A stretch of DNA of 45,402 nt, taken from Desulfobacteraceae bacterium. Lineage in GTDB: Bacteria; Desulfobacterota; Desulfobacteria; Desulfobacterales; Desulfosalsimonadaceae. The notes under the pieces are model-generated. The model was not told the origin of the DNA, ran no database searches, and worked only from the letters and a program-made list of their open reading frames with translations. The stretch lies in NCBI GenBank assembly GCA_003597945.1, contig QZJS01000004.1:1-45402 (forward strand), written 5' to 3'. The position numbers were made by a program, and so were the translations under genes. Below, in pieces: positions 9,606-17,001 of the stretch (position 1 is its first letter; every line of letters begins with the position of its first letter).

Positions 9606-10091
9606 TCAAAATAACTTTCCGGTAAATTGATGATACAGTCTGGAAAGCAGGTATATACGGTCACAGTAAAAGACCTGAACAGCCATCAACGCCAGTATTA
9701 AGTTCTCCATCACCTTTTTCCAGCCGATATCCTCGCCCGTCGTATCATAACACCCACAACTGATGGGGGAATCCCAGTAAATATTTATCAGGATAAAAAC
9801 AATGAACATCACCAGCAGCATGCCCGCGATGGTTACGGCCGCCCGGGTCCGAAGCCCGATGATCAGCGACAGTCCGCAGATCAGTTCGAGCCAGGGAAGA
9901 ATTACGGCCACCAGGTTCACCCCCCAGTGGGGAACCAGCCGGTATGCCGCCACCGATTCGGCAAATTGCGCCGGATACGGAATCTTGCTCATACTGGCGT
10001 AGACAAACACCAGGCCGATACATATTCTGAAAACCATTGCCAGATAAGCACTGGTGAAAATGCTTTTCATGAATTCCTTGATTTGTCTCAT
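9606..10091 (-). CDS. DoxX/MauE-family integral membrane protein
   Basis: 161 residues with four hydrophobic helices (about 13-33, 55-75, 84-106, 128-146) and the DoxX/MauE pattern: GLVFVYASMSKIPYPAQFA in the first helix and loop, LPWLELICGLSLIIGL in the second, and a CGCYD motif after the third. Family members act with thioredoxin-like or sulfur-handling partners. MauE supports disulfide formation in methylamine dehydrogenase maturation, and DoxX-type proteins occur in quinone-linked sulfur oxidation. The gene overlaps the upstream cNMP-rhodanese gene by 4 bases (ATGA), and a TlpA-like thioredoxin is encoded one gene earlier. This context supports a redox/sulfur role; the exact substrate is unknown. 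Confidence 0.8.
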   Translation of the reverse strand: MRQIKEFMKSIFTSAYLAMVFRICIGLVFVYASMSKIPYPAQFAESVAAYRLVPHWGVNLVAVILPWLELICGLSLIIGLRTRAAVTIAGMLLVMFIVFILINIYWDSPISCGCYDTTGEDIGWKKVMENLILALMAVQVFYCDRIYLLSRLYHQFTGKLF

Positions 10092-11002
10092 TCGGCCACC
10101 GGATATCCTCTTTTTTCCCAGGCGCCAAAACCGCTGTCAAGAACCATGACCTGCTTGTGTCCCCGGAGATAAAGCTTGTTGGCCACATCCACATCATAAC
10201 GCCGGCTGATAGTCCGGCCATAGACAATGACCGGCCGATTCTTGTCATCGGCCTGAAGGGTCATCATATACATGATGTCAAAAACCGAAAGGGGGATATT
10301 GATCGCGCCTTCAATGTGGGTTTGATCAAAAAAATTGGTGGGCCGGGCATCCACGAACACGGCCGACGATGCAGCATGCCTTTGAACCGCGGCAGCAGGC
10401 TCAATATAGGAAATATCGTCATGCAGGCTGACCCTGGGAAACAGAGCCACTCCATTGGGATTGGAGCTGTTGAAGACCAAAGCGCATAGCAGGCTGAGGC
10501 CGATAATGAGCACGAAATCCAGAACAGACAACCTTGCCGGCTGATATTGACGGCTTTTTTCCATCTCCAGCATCTGGTCGTTCTTGATCAGCCAGGAGGC
10601 CATCTGCAGGATAAGCGTCAGCGATACTTCCGGGTAGTTGCGAAGAATCAGGTCAAAATCGGTTTTTGCCAGCACGGTCAGGGCCAGATCCTCGACAGCC
10701 TCGACATTGGCGGAACGGGCCGCGCCCGTGAGCAGGGCCATTTCACCGAAACTGTCCCCGGGTCCCAGCACTGCCAGGTCGGTTTCCATTTTTTCCGCGT
10801 TTTGTCGAAAGATGCGGACCCGGCCTGATGTGATCATGAAAAAAGAATCGCCGGGATCTCCCTGCTCGAAGACCATCCGGCCCGCCGGCACCTGCCGGTG
10901 TTCAGCGGCCAGCATAATCTCCCTCTGGATGCCCGGCGGGAGTTTTTTTAAGACCGGATGATCGATTTTATCGTCAGGACTGTAAACGCGCAATGTCATC
11001 AC
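10088..11002 (-). CDS. cNMP-binding domain protein fused through a membrane helix to a rhodanese-like domain lacking the active-site Cys
   Basis: 304 residues. Residues 15-140 form a Crp-type cyclic-nucleotide-binding domain with an apparently intact phosphate-binding cassette (FGEMALLTGAARSANV, Glu87 and Arg96). A single membrane helix follows (about 159-178, VLDFVLIIGLSLLCALVF). Residues 205-304 form a rhodanese-like domain (VFVDARP, HIEGAINIPL, LDSGFGAWEKRGYPV). The active-site loop reads VIVYGRTISRR, with Gly262 where sulfurtransferases have Cys, so persulfide transfer is unlikely and a binding or regulatory role is inferred. There is no helix-turn-helix, so it is not a transcription factor. 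The frame opens GTG-ATG and the ATG at 10999 is equally likely. Translationally coupled to the DoxX-like gene. Confidence 0.85.
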   Translation of the reverse strand: MMTLRVYSPDDKIDHPVLKKLPPGIQREIMLAAEHRQVPAGRMVFEQGDPGDSFFMITSGRVRIFRQNAEKMETDLAVLGPGDSFGEMALLTGAARSANVEAVEDLALTVLAKTDFDLILRNYPEVSLTLILQMASWLIKNDQMLEMEKSRQYQPARLSVLDFVLIIGLSLLCALVFNSSNPNGVALFPRVSLHDDISYIEPAAAVQRHAASSAVFVDARPTNFFDQTHIEGAINIPLSVFDIMYMMTLQADDKNRPVIVYGRTISRRYDVDVANKLYLRGHKQVMVLDSGFGAWEKRGYPVAE

Positions 11003-11047
11003 TGAATGCCGGGTTTTTTGTAATATATCCGTTCTTCGGAATCGTCC

Positions 11048-11629
11048 TTATGGCTGCCGGTGAATATCTCGGATGGTCTCAAGCAGGCCGTCAAAATCTT
11101 TGATCACGCCCTCATGGAGGTAGCGCACCGTGCCGGCACTTTCGGTGATGATCAGCCCCGGGGGGCCGACAGCGCCTAAACGATAATAAACCGCGTCTTT
11201 CGGATCAGCAAAAATAGGAAACCGGATGCCATACTGATCTGCAAACATCCTGATCTGCTTTTCATCATTACCGGCGGCAATAGCGATAAAGCGGATGTCG
11301 GATTTGAGATCCGCGTCATTTTGAATGATGTTATAAAGGCGGTTCAAATTCGGGATGTTTTTATGGCAATCCGGGCAGAGCACATTCAATACGTCGATGA
11401 TCACCAACCGGGCCGGAATCTGCTGTAATACAACGCTTTCGACATCCGCCATGCCCAGGTATTGCCCCGCATCGGCACCGGGCAGCGCCCCGAGCAAAAT
11501 TTCCGGATAGGTTTCACCCACGCGCATCTTTTTGACTTTTGCCTTTGCCTGCGCCGACACCACAGACCCCCCCATGAAAACACATAAAAAGGCCAGCATG
11601 ACCGGCAGAACAAATCGCATCCGCTTCAT
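11048..11629 (-). CDS. TlpA/ResA-like exported thioredoxin-fold protein
   Basis: 193 residues. A signal peptide (about 1-27, basic start then a hydrophobic stretch ending VSAQA) indicates export to the periplasm. The thioredoxin fold carries a redox-active CPDC motif at residues 85-88 after the strand LVIIDVLNV, and a cis-proline-like segment GAVGPPGLII. The role is probably thiol-disulfide exchange on exported proteins. The ATG at 11629 is chosen over an upstream frame because AGGAGT lies five bases before it and the signal peptide begins there. It is the first gene of the run that continues with the cNMP-rhodanese and DoxX-like genes. A TATAAT hexamer at 11651-11656 (minus strand) could be its -10 box, but no -35 box is evident. 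Confidence 0.85.
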   Translation of the reverse strand: MKRMRFVLPVMLAFLCVFMGGSVVSAQAKAKVKKMRVGETYPEILLGALPGADAGQYLGMADVESVVLQQIPARLVIIDVLNVLCPDCHKNIPNLNRLYNIIQNDADLKSDIRFIAIAAGNDEKQIRMFADQYGIRFPIFADPKDAVYYRLGAVGPPGLIITESAGTVRYLHEGVIKDFDGLLETIRDIHRQP

Positions 11630-11977
11630 ATCGGACTCCTTTCTGGCAATATTATAAAACATGATCCGGTGCGCGGCGTGAAAACATATTGGCCCGCAAT
11701 CAAAAGCCTTTTGTTTCAAAAAAAATGCATAGCAACCCGCAGCTCGCGCCCCTGAAAAATATCCTTATTTTATAACATATTTTTTGGCAAGCGGTTAGTT
11801 AAAAAGCCACTTTTTTCAATATGCTTATTTGCATTCGGCTGACAAAGAATCGCATCGTTTCGCAGAATTGGACACTGAAAACAAAACGGCTGTTTTTCGG
11901 TGGTCTTTTTCGGATATTGGAACAAATTGGAGTAAAAAAGGGGCGTCGACGATTGCCGCAACCCCTTGTTTTTATTA
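11630..11977. other. Intergenic region between the TlpA-like gene and tRNA-Leu
   Basis: About 350 bases without a credible gene. It contains the presumed promoter region of the TlpA-like gene on its left and the tRNA-Leu terminator hairpin on its right (11934-11967). The middle is AT-rich with no recognisable repeat or element. Confidence 0.5.
11934..11967 (-). terminator. Probable Rho-independent terminator of tRNA-Leu
   Basis: On the minus strand an AAGGGG...CCCCTT pair closes a GC-rich loop and runs into six T residues, 11 bases after the tRNA 3' end. Confidence 0.6.
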
Positions 11978-12064
11978 TGGTGCCGGAGGCGAGATTTGAA
12001 CTCGCACACCCTTGCGGGCGGAGGATTTTGAGTCCTCTGCGTCTACCAGTTCCACCACTCCGGC
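11978..12064 (-). tRNA. tRNA-Leu (anticodon CAA)
   Basis: 87 bases on the minus strand. The acceptor stem GCCGGAG pairs with CTCCGGC, followed by discriminator A and an encoded CCA. The anticodon loop CTCAAAA gives anticodon CAA, reading UUG. The long variable arm (GCCCGCAAGGGTGT) is typical of a class II tRNA, and the T-loop GTTCAAATC is canonical. Confidence 0.95.
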
Positions 12065-12102
12065 ATGTTTGCTTGTTGCCGCCTGAAAAATACGGTTAAG
12101 TC

Positions 12103-12131
12103 GCTTTAGCATGTTCACGCAAACCAGGCAA
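12103..12131 (-). promoter_or_regulatory. Possible sigma-70 promoter of tRNA-Leu
   Basis: On the minus strand TTGCCT, a 17-base spacer and TAAAGC, with TG one base before the -10 box (extended -10). About 40 bases upstream of the tRNA 5' end. Matches are imperfect. Confidence 0.35.
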
Positions 12132-12175
12132 GAATTTTTCAACGGAAAAATTCAACGGATCGGAACCAAACCGGA

Positions 12176-12817
12176 TCAAAATATCGCCGTCAGCTCACAA
12201 ATGCGAACTTCCCCTTCCCGCAGCACCTGCGGCGGATCCATGGTGACGTCCACCACGGTGGAACCGATTCCGATTTTTAAATCTCCGGCATCTAAAACCA
12301 GATCCACATTTTTTAGGATGGCTTCGGGCAGATCCGAGATCCGATGAACGCCTGGCATGCCCGACAAATTGGCGCTGGTGCCGGTGATGGGGCGATCCAG
12401 GGCGGCTGTAAGGGCCACGGCCGCCGGATGTTGTGGAAGCCGGATGCCGATCTTTCCGGTGCCCGCGGTCAATGCCGGCGGCACCTCGGGCCGGGCCGCA
12501 AACACGATGGTCATCCGGCCGGGCCAGAATCGGTCCATCAGTTTCCGGGCCGCGGCCGGGATATGGGGTACCAGGCCATTTACGTCCATGCGGGACCGAA
12601 CCAGGATGGAGACGGGTTTGTCAGGCGGTCGGCGCTTGATGCGAAACACCCGGGCCACCGCATCCGCATTGAAAGCATCCGCGCTGAGGCCGTAAAGATT
12701 TCGGGTAGGGAACACGATGACCCCGCCGGCTCGGATGATATCAGCCGCCGCAATGATGACCGACGGGTCCGGCGCAAGGGGATCAATGGTTCGAATACGG
12801 TTCGGGTACGACGGCAT
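12176..12817 (-). CDS. Sua5/YciO/YrdC-family protein, probable L-threonylcarbamoyladenylate synthase
   Basis: Makes threonylcarbamoyl-AMP from threonine, bicarbonate and ATP for the t6A37 tRNA modification. 213 residues covering the YrdC domain. Typical blocks are GGVIVFPTRNLYGLSADA (substrate pocket), FRIKRRPPDKPVSILV, RFWPGRMTIVF, IGIRLPQHP and PITGTSANLSG. The Sua5 C-terminal domain is absent, so it is the short YrdC form. In the first block Asn replaces the usual Thr-Asp/Glu-Thr run of the best-studied members, so YciO-like activity cannot be ruled out. The ATG directly abuts the stop codon of the PurD-PurE gene, so the two are coupled. Confidence 0.88.
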   Translation of the reverse strand: MPSYPNRIRTIDPLAPDPSVIIAAADIIRAGGVIVFPTRNLYGLSADAFNADAVARVFRIKRRPPDKPVSILVRSRMDVNGLVPHIPAAARKLMDRFWPGRMTIVFAARPEVPPALTAGTGKIGIRLPQHPAAVALTAALDRPITGTSANLSGMPGVHRISDLPEAILKNVDLVLDAGDLKIGIGSTVVDVTMDPPQVLREGEVRICELTAIF

Positions 12818-14584
12818 TTATTTGCCGAGCTGGGCGGCTTTTTTTTCAACCGCCTCGGCCATTTCCTTTTTAAAGGTTTCCAGTTGTTCGGCCAGGGCCG
12901 GATCAGCCAGGGCCAGCATCTGGGCGGCCAGAATCCCGGCGTTTCGCGCCCCGGATTTGCCGATGGCCATGGTGGCCACCGGAATTCCCGGCGGCATCTG
13001 CACCGTTGACAACAGCGCGTCCATGCCCTTTAACGCCGATGAATCAATGGGAACGCCGATCACCGGCAGAATGGTATGGGCCGCCAGGACCCCGGCCAGA
13101 TGGGCCGCGTGTCCGGCGCCGGCGATAATAACTTTCATTCCCCGGGAAATGGCGCCGGCGGCAAAATCCATGGCCCTTGCCGGGGTCCGGTGGGCCGAGG
13201 CCACGGTGATTTCAAAAAGCACGCCGAATTTTTCCAGCACATCGGCTGCTTCCTTCATGACCGGATAATCCGAATCGCTTCCCATTACAATGCCCACCAG
13301 TGCCGGGTTTTTGAGTCGTTTAATGGCTTTCATGCCGATATCCTTTCGATAATAGCCACCGTCCCACTTGATTTTTGCGACGGCTTTGTAAGCGGTTTGA
13401 ATAGCGGCCTGAACCGTGTCGCCCAGGGCCGTCACTCCCAGGACCCGTCCGCCGCTGGTGATGATTCTGCCTTTTTTTTCCGCCGTTCCCGCGTGAAACA
13501 CCATCACGTCGGCCATCCGGCCGGCAACCTCCAGCCCGGATATGGGTTTTCCTTTGGGATAGGACCCCGGATATCCTTTGGATGCCATGACCACGCAGAC
13601 CGCGGGCCGGTTGTCAATCTCAATGGAACATTGATCCAGCCGGCCGTCGATGACCGCGTTCATGACCGCCACAATGTCGGATTTCATCCGTACCAGCAGG
13701 GGCTGGGTTTCCGGATCACCGAAACGGGCGTTAAATTCCACCACCCGGACCTGTTCTCCCTCAATCATCAACCCGGCATAAAGCGCCCCTTTATAAGGAT
13801 GGCCTTCAGCGGCCATGGCTTTTATCGTGGGAAGCATAATGTTGTCCATAATTTTTTGATGCAGGGCCGGGGTCACCACCGGCGCGGGCGAATACGCGCC
13901 CATGCCGCCGGTGTTGGGGCCGCGGTCATCATCAAAAATGGTCTTATGATCCTGGGATGTCGGCAGGGGCAGCACATGAACCCCATCGGTAAAAGCGATA
14001 AAAGATGCCTCCTCGCCCGCCAGGCATTCCTCGATCAGCACGGTGTTACCGGCATCGCCGAAACCGCGATCCGTCAACATCAATTTCACGGCGGCCATGG
14101 CCTCGGCCTCGGTCCTGCAAACCATAACCCCTTTGCCCGCTGCCAGGCCGTCGGCCTTTACCACGATAGGGGCTCCCATTTTCCGGATATAGGCGGCGGC
14201 CTTTTCAACATTGGAAAAAGATTTTCCCTGTGCCGTTGGAATGCCGTATTTTATCATCAGTTTCTTGGCAAATGATTTGCTGCCTTCGATCCGGGCGGCT
14301 TTTTTCGAGGGGCCGAACACACGGAGACCGCTTTTTTCAAACCGGTCCACAATGCCGGCGGCAAGGGGGCCTTCCGGGCCGACCACGGTGAGATCAATGG
14401 CCTGTTTTTTGGCAAAGTCCGCCAGGGCTGAAATATCTTCCGGGTCAATAGCCACGCATTCAGCCAGTGCGGCGATCCCCGCGTTGCCGGGCGCGCAATA
14501 AATCTTTTCGACCGCCGGGCTCATGGCAATTTTGTATGCCAGGGCATGCTCCCGTCCGCCGCCGCCGATGATCAGAACTTTCAT
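12818..14584 (-). CDS. purD: PurD-PurE fusion: phosphoribosylamine-glycine ligase / N5-CAIR mutase
   Basis: 588 residues in one uninterrupted frame. Residues 1-420 are PurD (GAR synthetase): GGGGREHAL at the N-terminus, an ATP-grasp core ([14 protein letters not shown]) and the metal site [11 protein letters not shown]. Residues 424-588 are a complete class I Pur[11 protein letters not shown] (SDSD at 436-439), ASAHRTP (464-468), [11 protein letters not shown] and [17 protein letters not shown]. The product would catalyse step 2 (GAR formation) and the mutase step converting N5-CAIR to CAIR in de novo purine synthesis. These steps are not consecutive, so substrate channelling between the two sites is not an obvious reason for the fusion. 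ATG with AGGA seven bases upstream. Followed with no gap by the YrdC gene. Confidence 0.93.
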   Translation of the reverse strand: MKVLIIGGGGREHALAYKIAMSPAVEKIYCAPGNAGIAALAECVAIDPEDISALADFAKKQAIDLTVVGPEGPLAAGIVDRFEKSGLRVFGPSKKAARIEGSKSFAKKLMIKYGIPTAQGKSFSNVEKAAAYIRKMGAPIVVKADGLAAGKGVMVCRTEAEAMAAVKLMLTDRGFGDAGNTVLIEECLAGEEASFIAFTDGVHVLPLPTSQDHKTIFDDDRGPNTGGMGAYSPAPVVTPALHQKIMDNIMLPTIKAMAAEGHPYKGALYAGLMIEGEQVRVVEFNARFGDPETQPLLVRMKSDIVAVMNAVIDGRLDQCSIEIDNRPAVCVVMASKGYPGSYPKGKPISGLEVAGRMADVMVFHAGTAEKKGRIITSGGRVLGVTALGDTVQAAIQTAYKAVAKIKWDGGYYRKDIGMKAIKRLKNPALVGIVMGSDSDYPVMKEAADVLEKFGVLFEITVASAHRTPARAMDFAAGAISRGMKVIIAGAGHAAHLAGVLAAHTILPVIGVPIDSSALKGMDALLSTVQMPPGIPVATMAIGKSGARNAGILAAQMLALADPALAEQLETFKKEMAEAVEKKAAQLGK

Positions 14585-14707
14585 ATCATATTCCTTTCCC
14601 TGAGGCGGCCTCGCCGCAAAAACTGGAGTTAATGAATTCTTTCTTTTTCAAGGAGTCTAACATTTTTATTATTTTTTGACAGGGTTTTAACATTCAAGCG
14701 CCAGGGA

Positions 14708-15670
14708 CTATCGGCATCTATTCTTTCCCGCATGCCGGTGCCGCTCCAGCCCGAGTTCGATCAGGCGATCCAACAGCATTGAAAATGGCATGCCGGCTTT
14801 TGCCGCGGCCTGGGGCAGCAGGCTGGACGTAGTCATGCCAGGGATCGTGTTGGTTTCCAGCACATACACGTCGGCGTCTTTCACGATCATATCCGTGCGG
14901 CTGTAGCCCTGACAAAAAAGCGCGCGGTGAGCCCGCACGGCAAGGTTGCGTGCGTTTGCCGCCGCGTCATCGGGAATCCGGGCCGGGCAGATCTCAGTGG
15001 TTTCGGCATTGTCGTATTTGGCCGCATAATCAAAAAATCCGCGATCCGCGCCCGGAATAATCTGCACCAGGGGCAGGGCCTCGATATCATTATTGCCGAT
15101 GACGGCGCCCGTGATTTCCGTGCCCTGGATGAATGTTTCCAGCAAGATGGTGTCATCCTGAGCAAACGCGAACGCAGCCGCGTCGGCCAATTTCCCCTCC
15201 GAATAAACAATGCTCGTTCCGATGCTCGATCCGCCGCAGACCGGTTTTACTACCAGGGGAAGACCCAGCCGGCGGACACAGGCGCCCGTATCTATTCTTT
15301 CATTCGCTTCCATGGCCAGGTATGCCGGAGACGGAATGCCGGCCTGTTCATACAAATGCTTGGATGTCAGCTTGTTCATGGCCGCGGCGCTGCCCAGGAC
15401 GCCGGAACACTGGTAGGGAATATTGAGCAGGTCGAGAAGTCCCTGGACGGTGCCGTCTTCGCCATAAGGGCCGTGCAGCATGATCATGGCGATATCAATG
15501 CCGGGCGCATCGGAAATGAGTTTCGGGATATCGGCGCGGGGATCATACCGGAGAACATGATACTTTTCTTTATCCAGGTGTTGAAAAACCTGGTCTCCGC
15601 TTTTAATGGAAACGTCCCTTTCGGATGACACCCCGCCGGAAAGCAGTGCCACGGTTATCTTTTTATTCAT
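14708..15670 (-). CDS. ddl: D-alanine--D-alanine ligase
   Basis: ATP-dependent ligation of two D-Ala for peptidoglycan precursors; cytosolic. The 320 residues match the family length. Ddl landmarks are LLSGGVSSERDVSIKSG (N-terminal substrate loop with the catalytic Glu in SSERD), MLHGPYGEDGTVQGLL, LVVKPVCGGSSIG (ATP-grasp and Ser loop) and YVLETNTIPGMTTSSLLPQAA at the C-terminus (metal and second D-Ala site). It is not in a mur/fts cluster. Its ATG follows directly after the TAA of the SHOCT membrane protein gene, which implies coupling, and purD-purE lies downstream after about 120 bases. Confidence 0.95.
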   Translation of the reverse strand: MNKKITVALLSGGVSSERDVSIKSGDQVFQHLDKEKYHVLRYDPRADIPKLISDAPGIDIAMIMLHGPYGEDGTVQGLLDLLNIPYQCSGVLGSAAAMNKLTSKHLYEQAGIPSPAYLAMEANERIDTGACVRRLGLPLVVKPVCGGSSIGTSIVYSEGKLADAAAFAFAQDDTILLETFIQGTEITGAVIGNNDIEALPLVQIIPGADRGFFDYAAKYDNAETTEICPARIPDDAAANARNLAVRAHRALFCQGYSRTDMIVKDADVYVLETNTIPGMTTSSLLPQAAAKAGMPFSMLLDRLIELGLERHRHAGKNRCR

Positions 15671-16186
15671 TTAGCATGATCCCCGACGTCCATTAAACAG
15701 CTCTTTTTTTGCCTGAAGATACTCTTCCTTGGAGATCAGATTCTGCTCCAGCAGTCGGGCAAGGGTCAACAGCTCCCGGGTTCGAATGGAGTTTTCGTCC
15801 TCGATCCGGCGATCCGGAGGAATCGTAAAATCCGGCAATTGTTCCATGGATTCATTGCTTTTCCCAATTTTGAGAGAGGCCAATCCGCCAAGAAGATTGA
15901 CCTCCACGCTTCTGCCTTTAAAATCAGGACTGGTCAATACATCACGGAGCGCTTCGCCCCCGGCGCCTCTCAGATAACGCAGGAAAAAATATCCGCCGCC
16001 GCCGGCCAGCAGCAGGATTCCCCCTATTATCCAGAGCAGATAATTAACGATAATGTGGAAAAAAAGAACCACCAGGACAATCACCACCGGCAGTACCACA
16101 TGAAACAGGAGAATAAGCATGGCCATGAAAAGACCGCCGACAACGCTTTCCTCTTGTTTTTTTTTAGTAAAAATATCTCTTAACAT
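15671..16186 (-). CDS. Membrane protein with C-terminal SHOCT-like domain
   Basis: 171 residues. Two close hydrophobic helices (about 17-46 and 49-70) are followed by a soluble segment and a short C-terminal helical pair RELLTLARLLEQNLISKEEYLQAKK, which fits the SHOCT motif found at the ends of many membrane and tail-anchored proteins. The function is unknown; SHOCT is thought to mediate oligomerisation. ATG with a purine-rich AAGAGAAAGCGG leader. The TAA stop is followed immediately by the ddl ATG. Confidence 0.75.
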   Translation of the reverse strand: MLRDIFTKKKQEESVVGGLFMAMLILLFHVVLPVVIVLVVLFFHIIVNYLLWIIGGILLLAGGGGYFFLRYLRGAGGEALRDVLTSPDFKGRSVEVNLLGGLASLKIGKSNESMEQLPDFTIPPDRRIEDENSIRTRELLTLARLLEQNLISKEEYLQAKKELFNGRRGSC

Positions 16187-16267
16187 CCGCTTTCTCTTTA
16201 CGATTCCCGCCGGCCCGCTGAATGCTTTTTATTAATGGTTTTCATCGGATGGACGAAAAGGCATTCA

Positions 16268-16663
16268 TCATGATCGACACGCATCTGCTTTACCCGAAGC
16301 GATTCGATCCAGAATGCGGCCTTCATATTTTTGCGGAACTTCAAAGGTCACGCTGCCTTTGCGCAGCGTGTTGAGTTTCATGATTAAAAAGTTTAATTTC
16401 TTGATGGCCTGGTATCTTTGCTTTTCATCGGTCAGGTTTTCTAACAGCATTTCCGCCCGGATAATCTCTTTTTTAAGATCGAGTTCCGGAGGAAGGCAAT
16501 CGGCATTTTTGAGAATCCGGTAAGCAAGGCGGAGTTCCTCGGGGATTCTACTGAGATCATCAGCCTTTAATGGTTTCCCCTCGCCCGGCAGGTTTTGGAA
16601 GTCTCCATTTCGCATGGATTGCTGAATCCGTTCCTCAACGATATTTGCAAATCCGCTCAGCAT
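16268..16663 (-). CDS. DUF1992 (DnaJ homologue subfamily C member 28-like) protein
   Basis: 131 residues. The family signature is clear at the N-terminus: VEERIQQSMRNGDFQNLPGEGKPL, then a helical segment containing LRLAYRILKNADCLPPEL and LRKEI-like blocks. No J-domain or HPD motif is present despite the family name. The molecular role of DUF1992 is not established. It lies alone between the SHOCT gene and tRNA-Met on the minus strand. Confidence 0.85.
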   Translation of the reverse strand: MLSGFANIVEERIQQSMRNGDFQNLPGEGKPLKADDLSRIPEELRLAYRILKNADCLPPELDLKKEIIRAEMLLENLTDEKQRYQAIKKLNFLIMKLNTLRKGSVTFEVPQKYEGRILDRIASGKADACRS

Positions 16664-16696
16664 GGCCCTAAAAAATGATTCCCCCTAAACAATTAA

Positions 16697-16720
16697 GCCC
16701 CTCTGGATGAACAGAGAGGC
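16697..16720 (-). terminator. Terminator hairpin downstream of tRNA-Met
   Basis: Nine-base arms, GCCTCTCTG and CAGAGGGGC on the minus strand (one G-T pair), close a six-base loop. The minus-strand tail TTAATTGTTT is moderately T-rich. The plus-strand reading has six T residues after the hairpin, so it may work in both directions. Confidence 0.6.
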
Positions 16721-16735
16721 TTTTTTGTCGTCCAA

Positions 16736-16812
16736 TGGTGGCGATGCAGGGATTTGAACCCCGGACACTGCGGATATGAGCCGCATGCTCTAACCAACTG
16801 AGCTACATCGCC
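16736..16812 (-). tRNA. tRNA-Met (anticodon CAU), probably elongator
   Basis: 77 bases on the minus strand. The acceptor GGCGATG pairs with CATCGCC, followed by A and an encoded CCA. The D-arm is GCTCAGTTGGTTAGAGC, the anticodon stem TGCGG/CCGCA has loop CTCATAT, and the T-arm holds GTTCAAATC. The standard first acceptor pair and lack of three consecutive GC pairs in the anticodon stem argue against initiator tRNA. The Ile(CAU) lysidine species cannot be fully excluded from sequence alone. Confidence 0.93.
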
Positions 16813-16949
16813 GTATTAAAAACTTCATAAAAAACCCAAGCCCCCACAATTCATGGCACAAAACATGCTGACCGGCGCAGCCCCGCACGGGACAATAGTC
16901 CGGGAATCGGGCATTTTACGAAATCTTCATCTCCCATTGAAAGGAAAAT

Positions 16950-16978
16950 TATTTAACAGCTCGTTTTTTTCAAGTCAA
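16950..16978 (-). promoter_or_regulatory. Sigma-70 promoter upstream of tRNA-Met
   Basis: On the minus strand TTGACT, a 17-base spacer and TAAATA. It lies about 140 bases upstream of the tRNA 5' end, so a long 5' leader would need to be removed. Confidence 0.55.
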
Positions 16979-17001
16979 GCCAAATCCACCAAGCCCCTTT
17001 T

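Noticed and set aside
13076-14275. A 399-residue plus-strand frame
   Set aside because: Antisense to the PurD-PurE gene, whose motifs and coding signal are clear; no domain in the antisense product.
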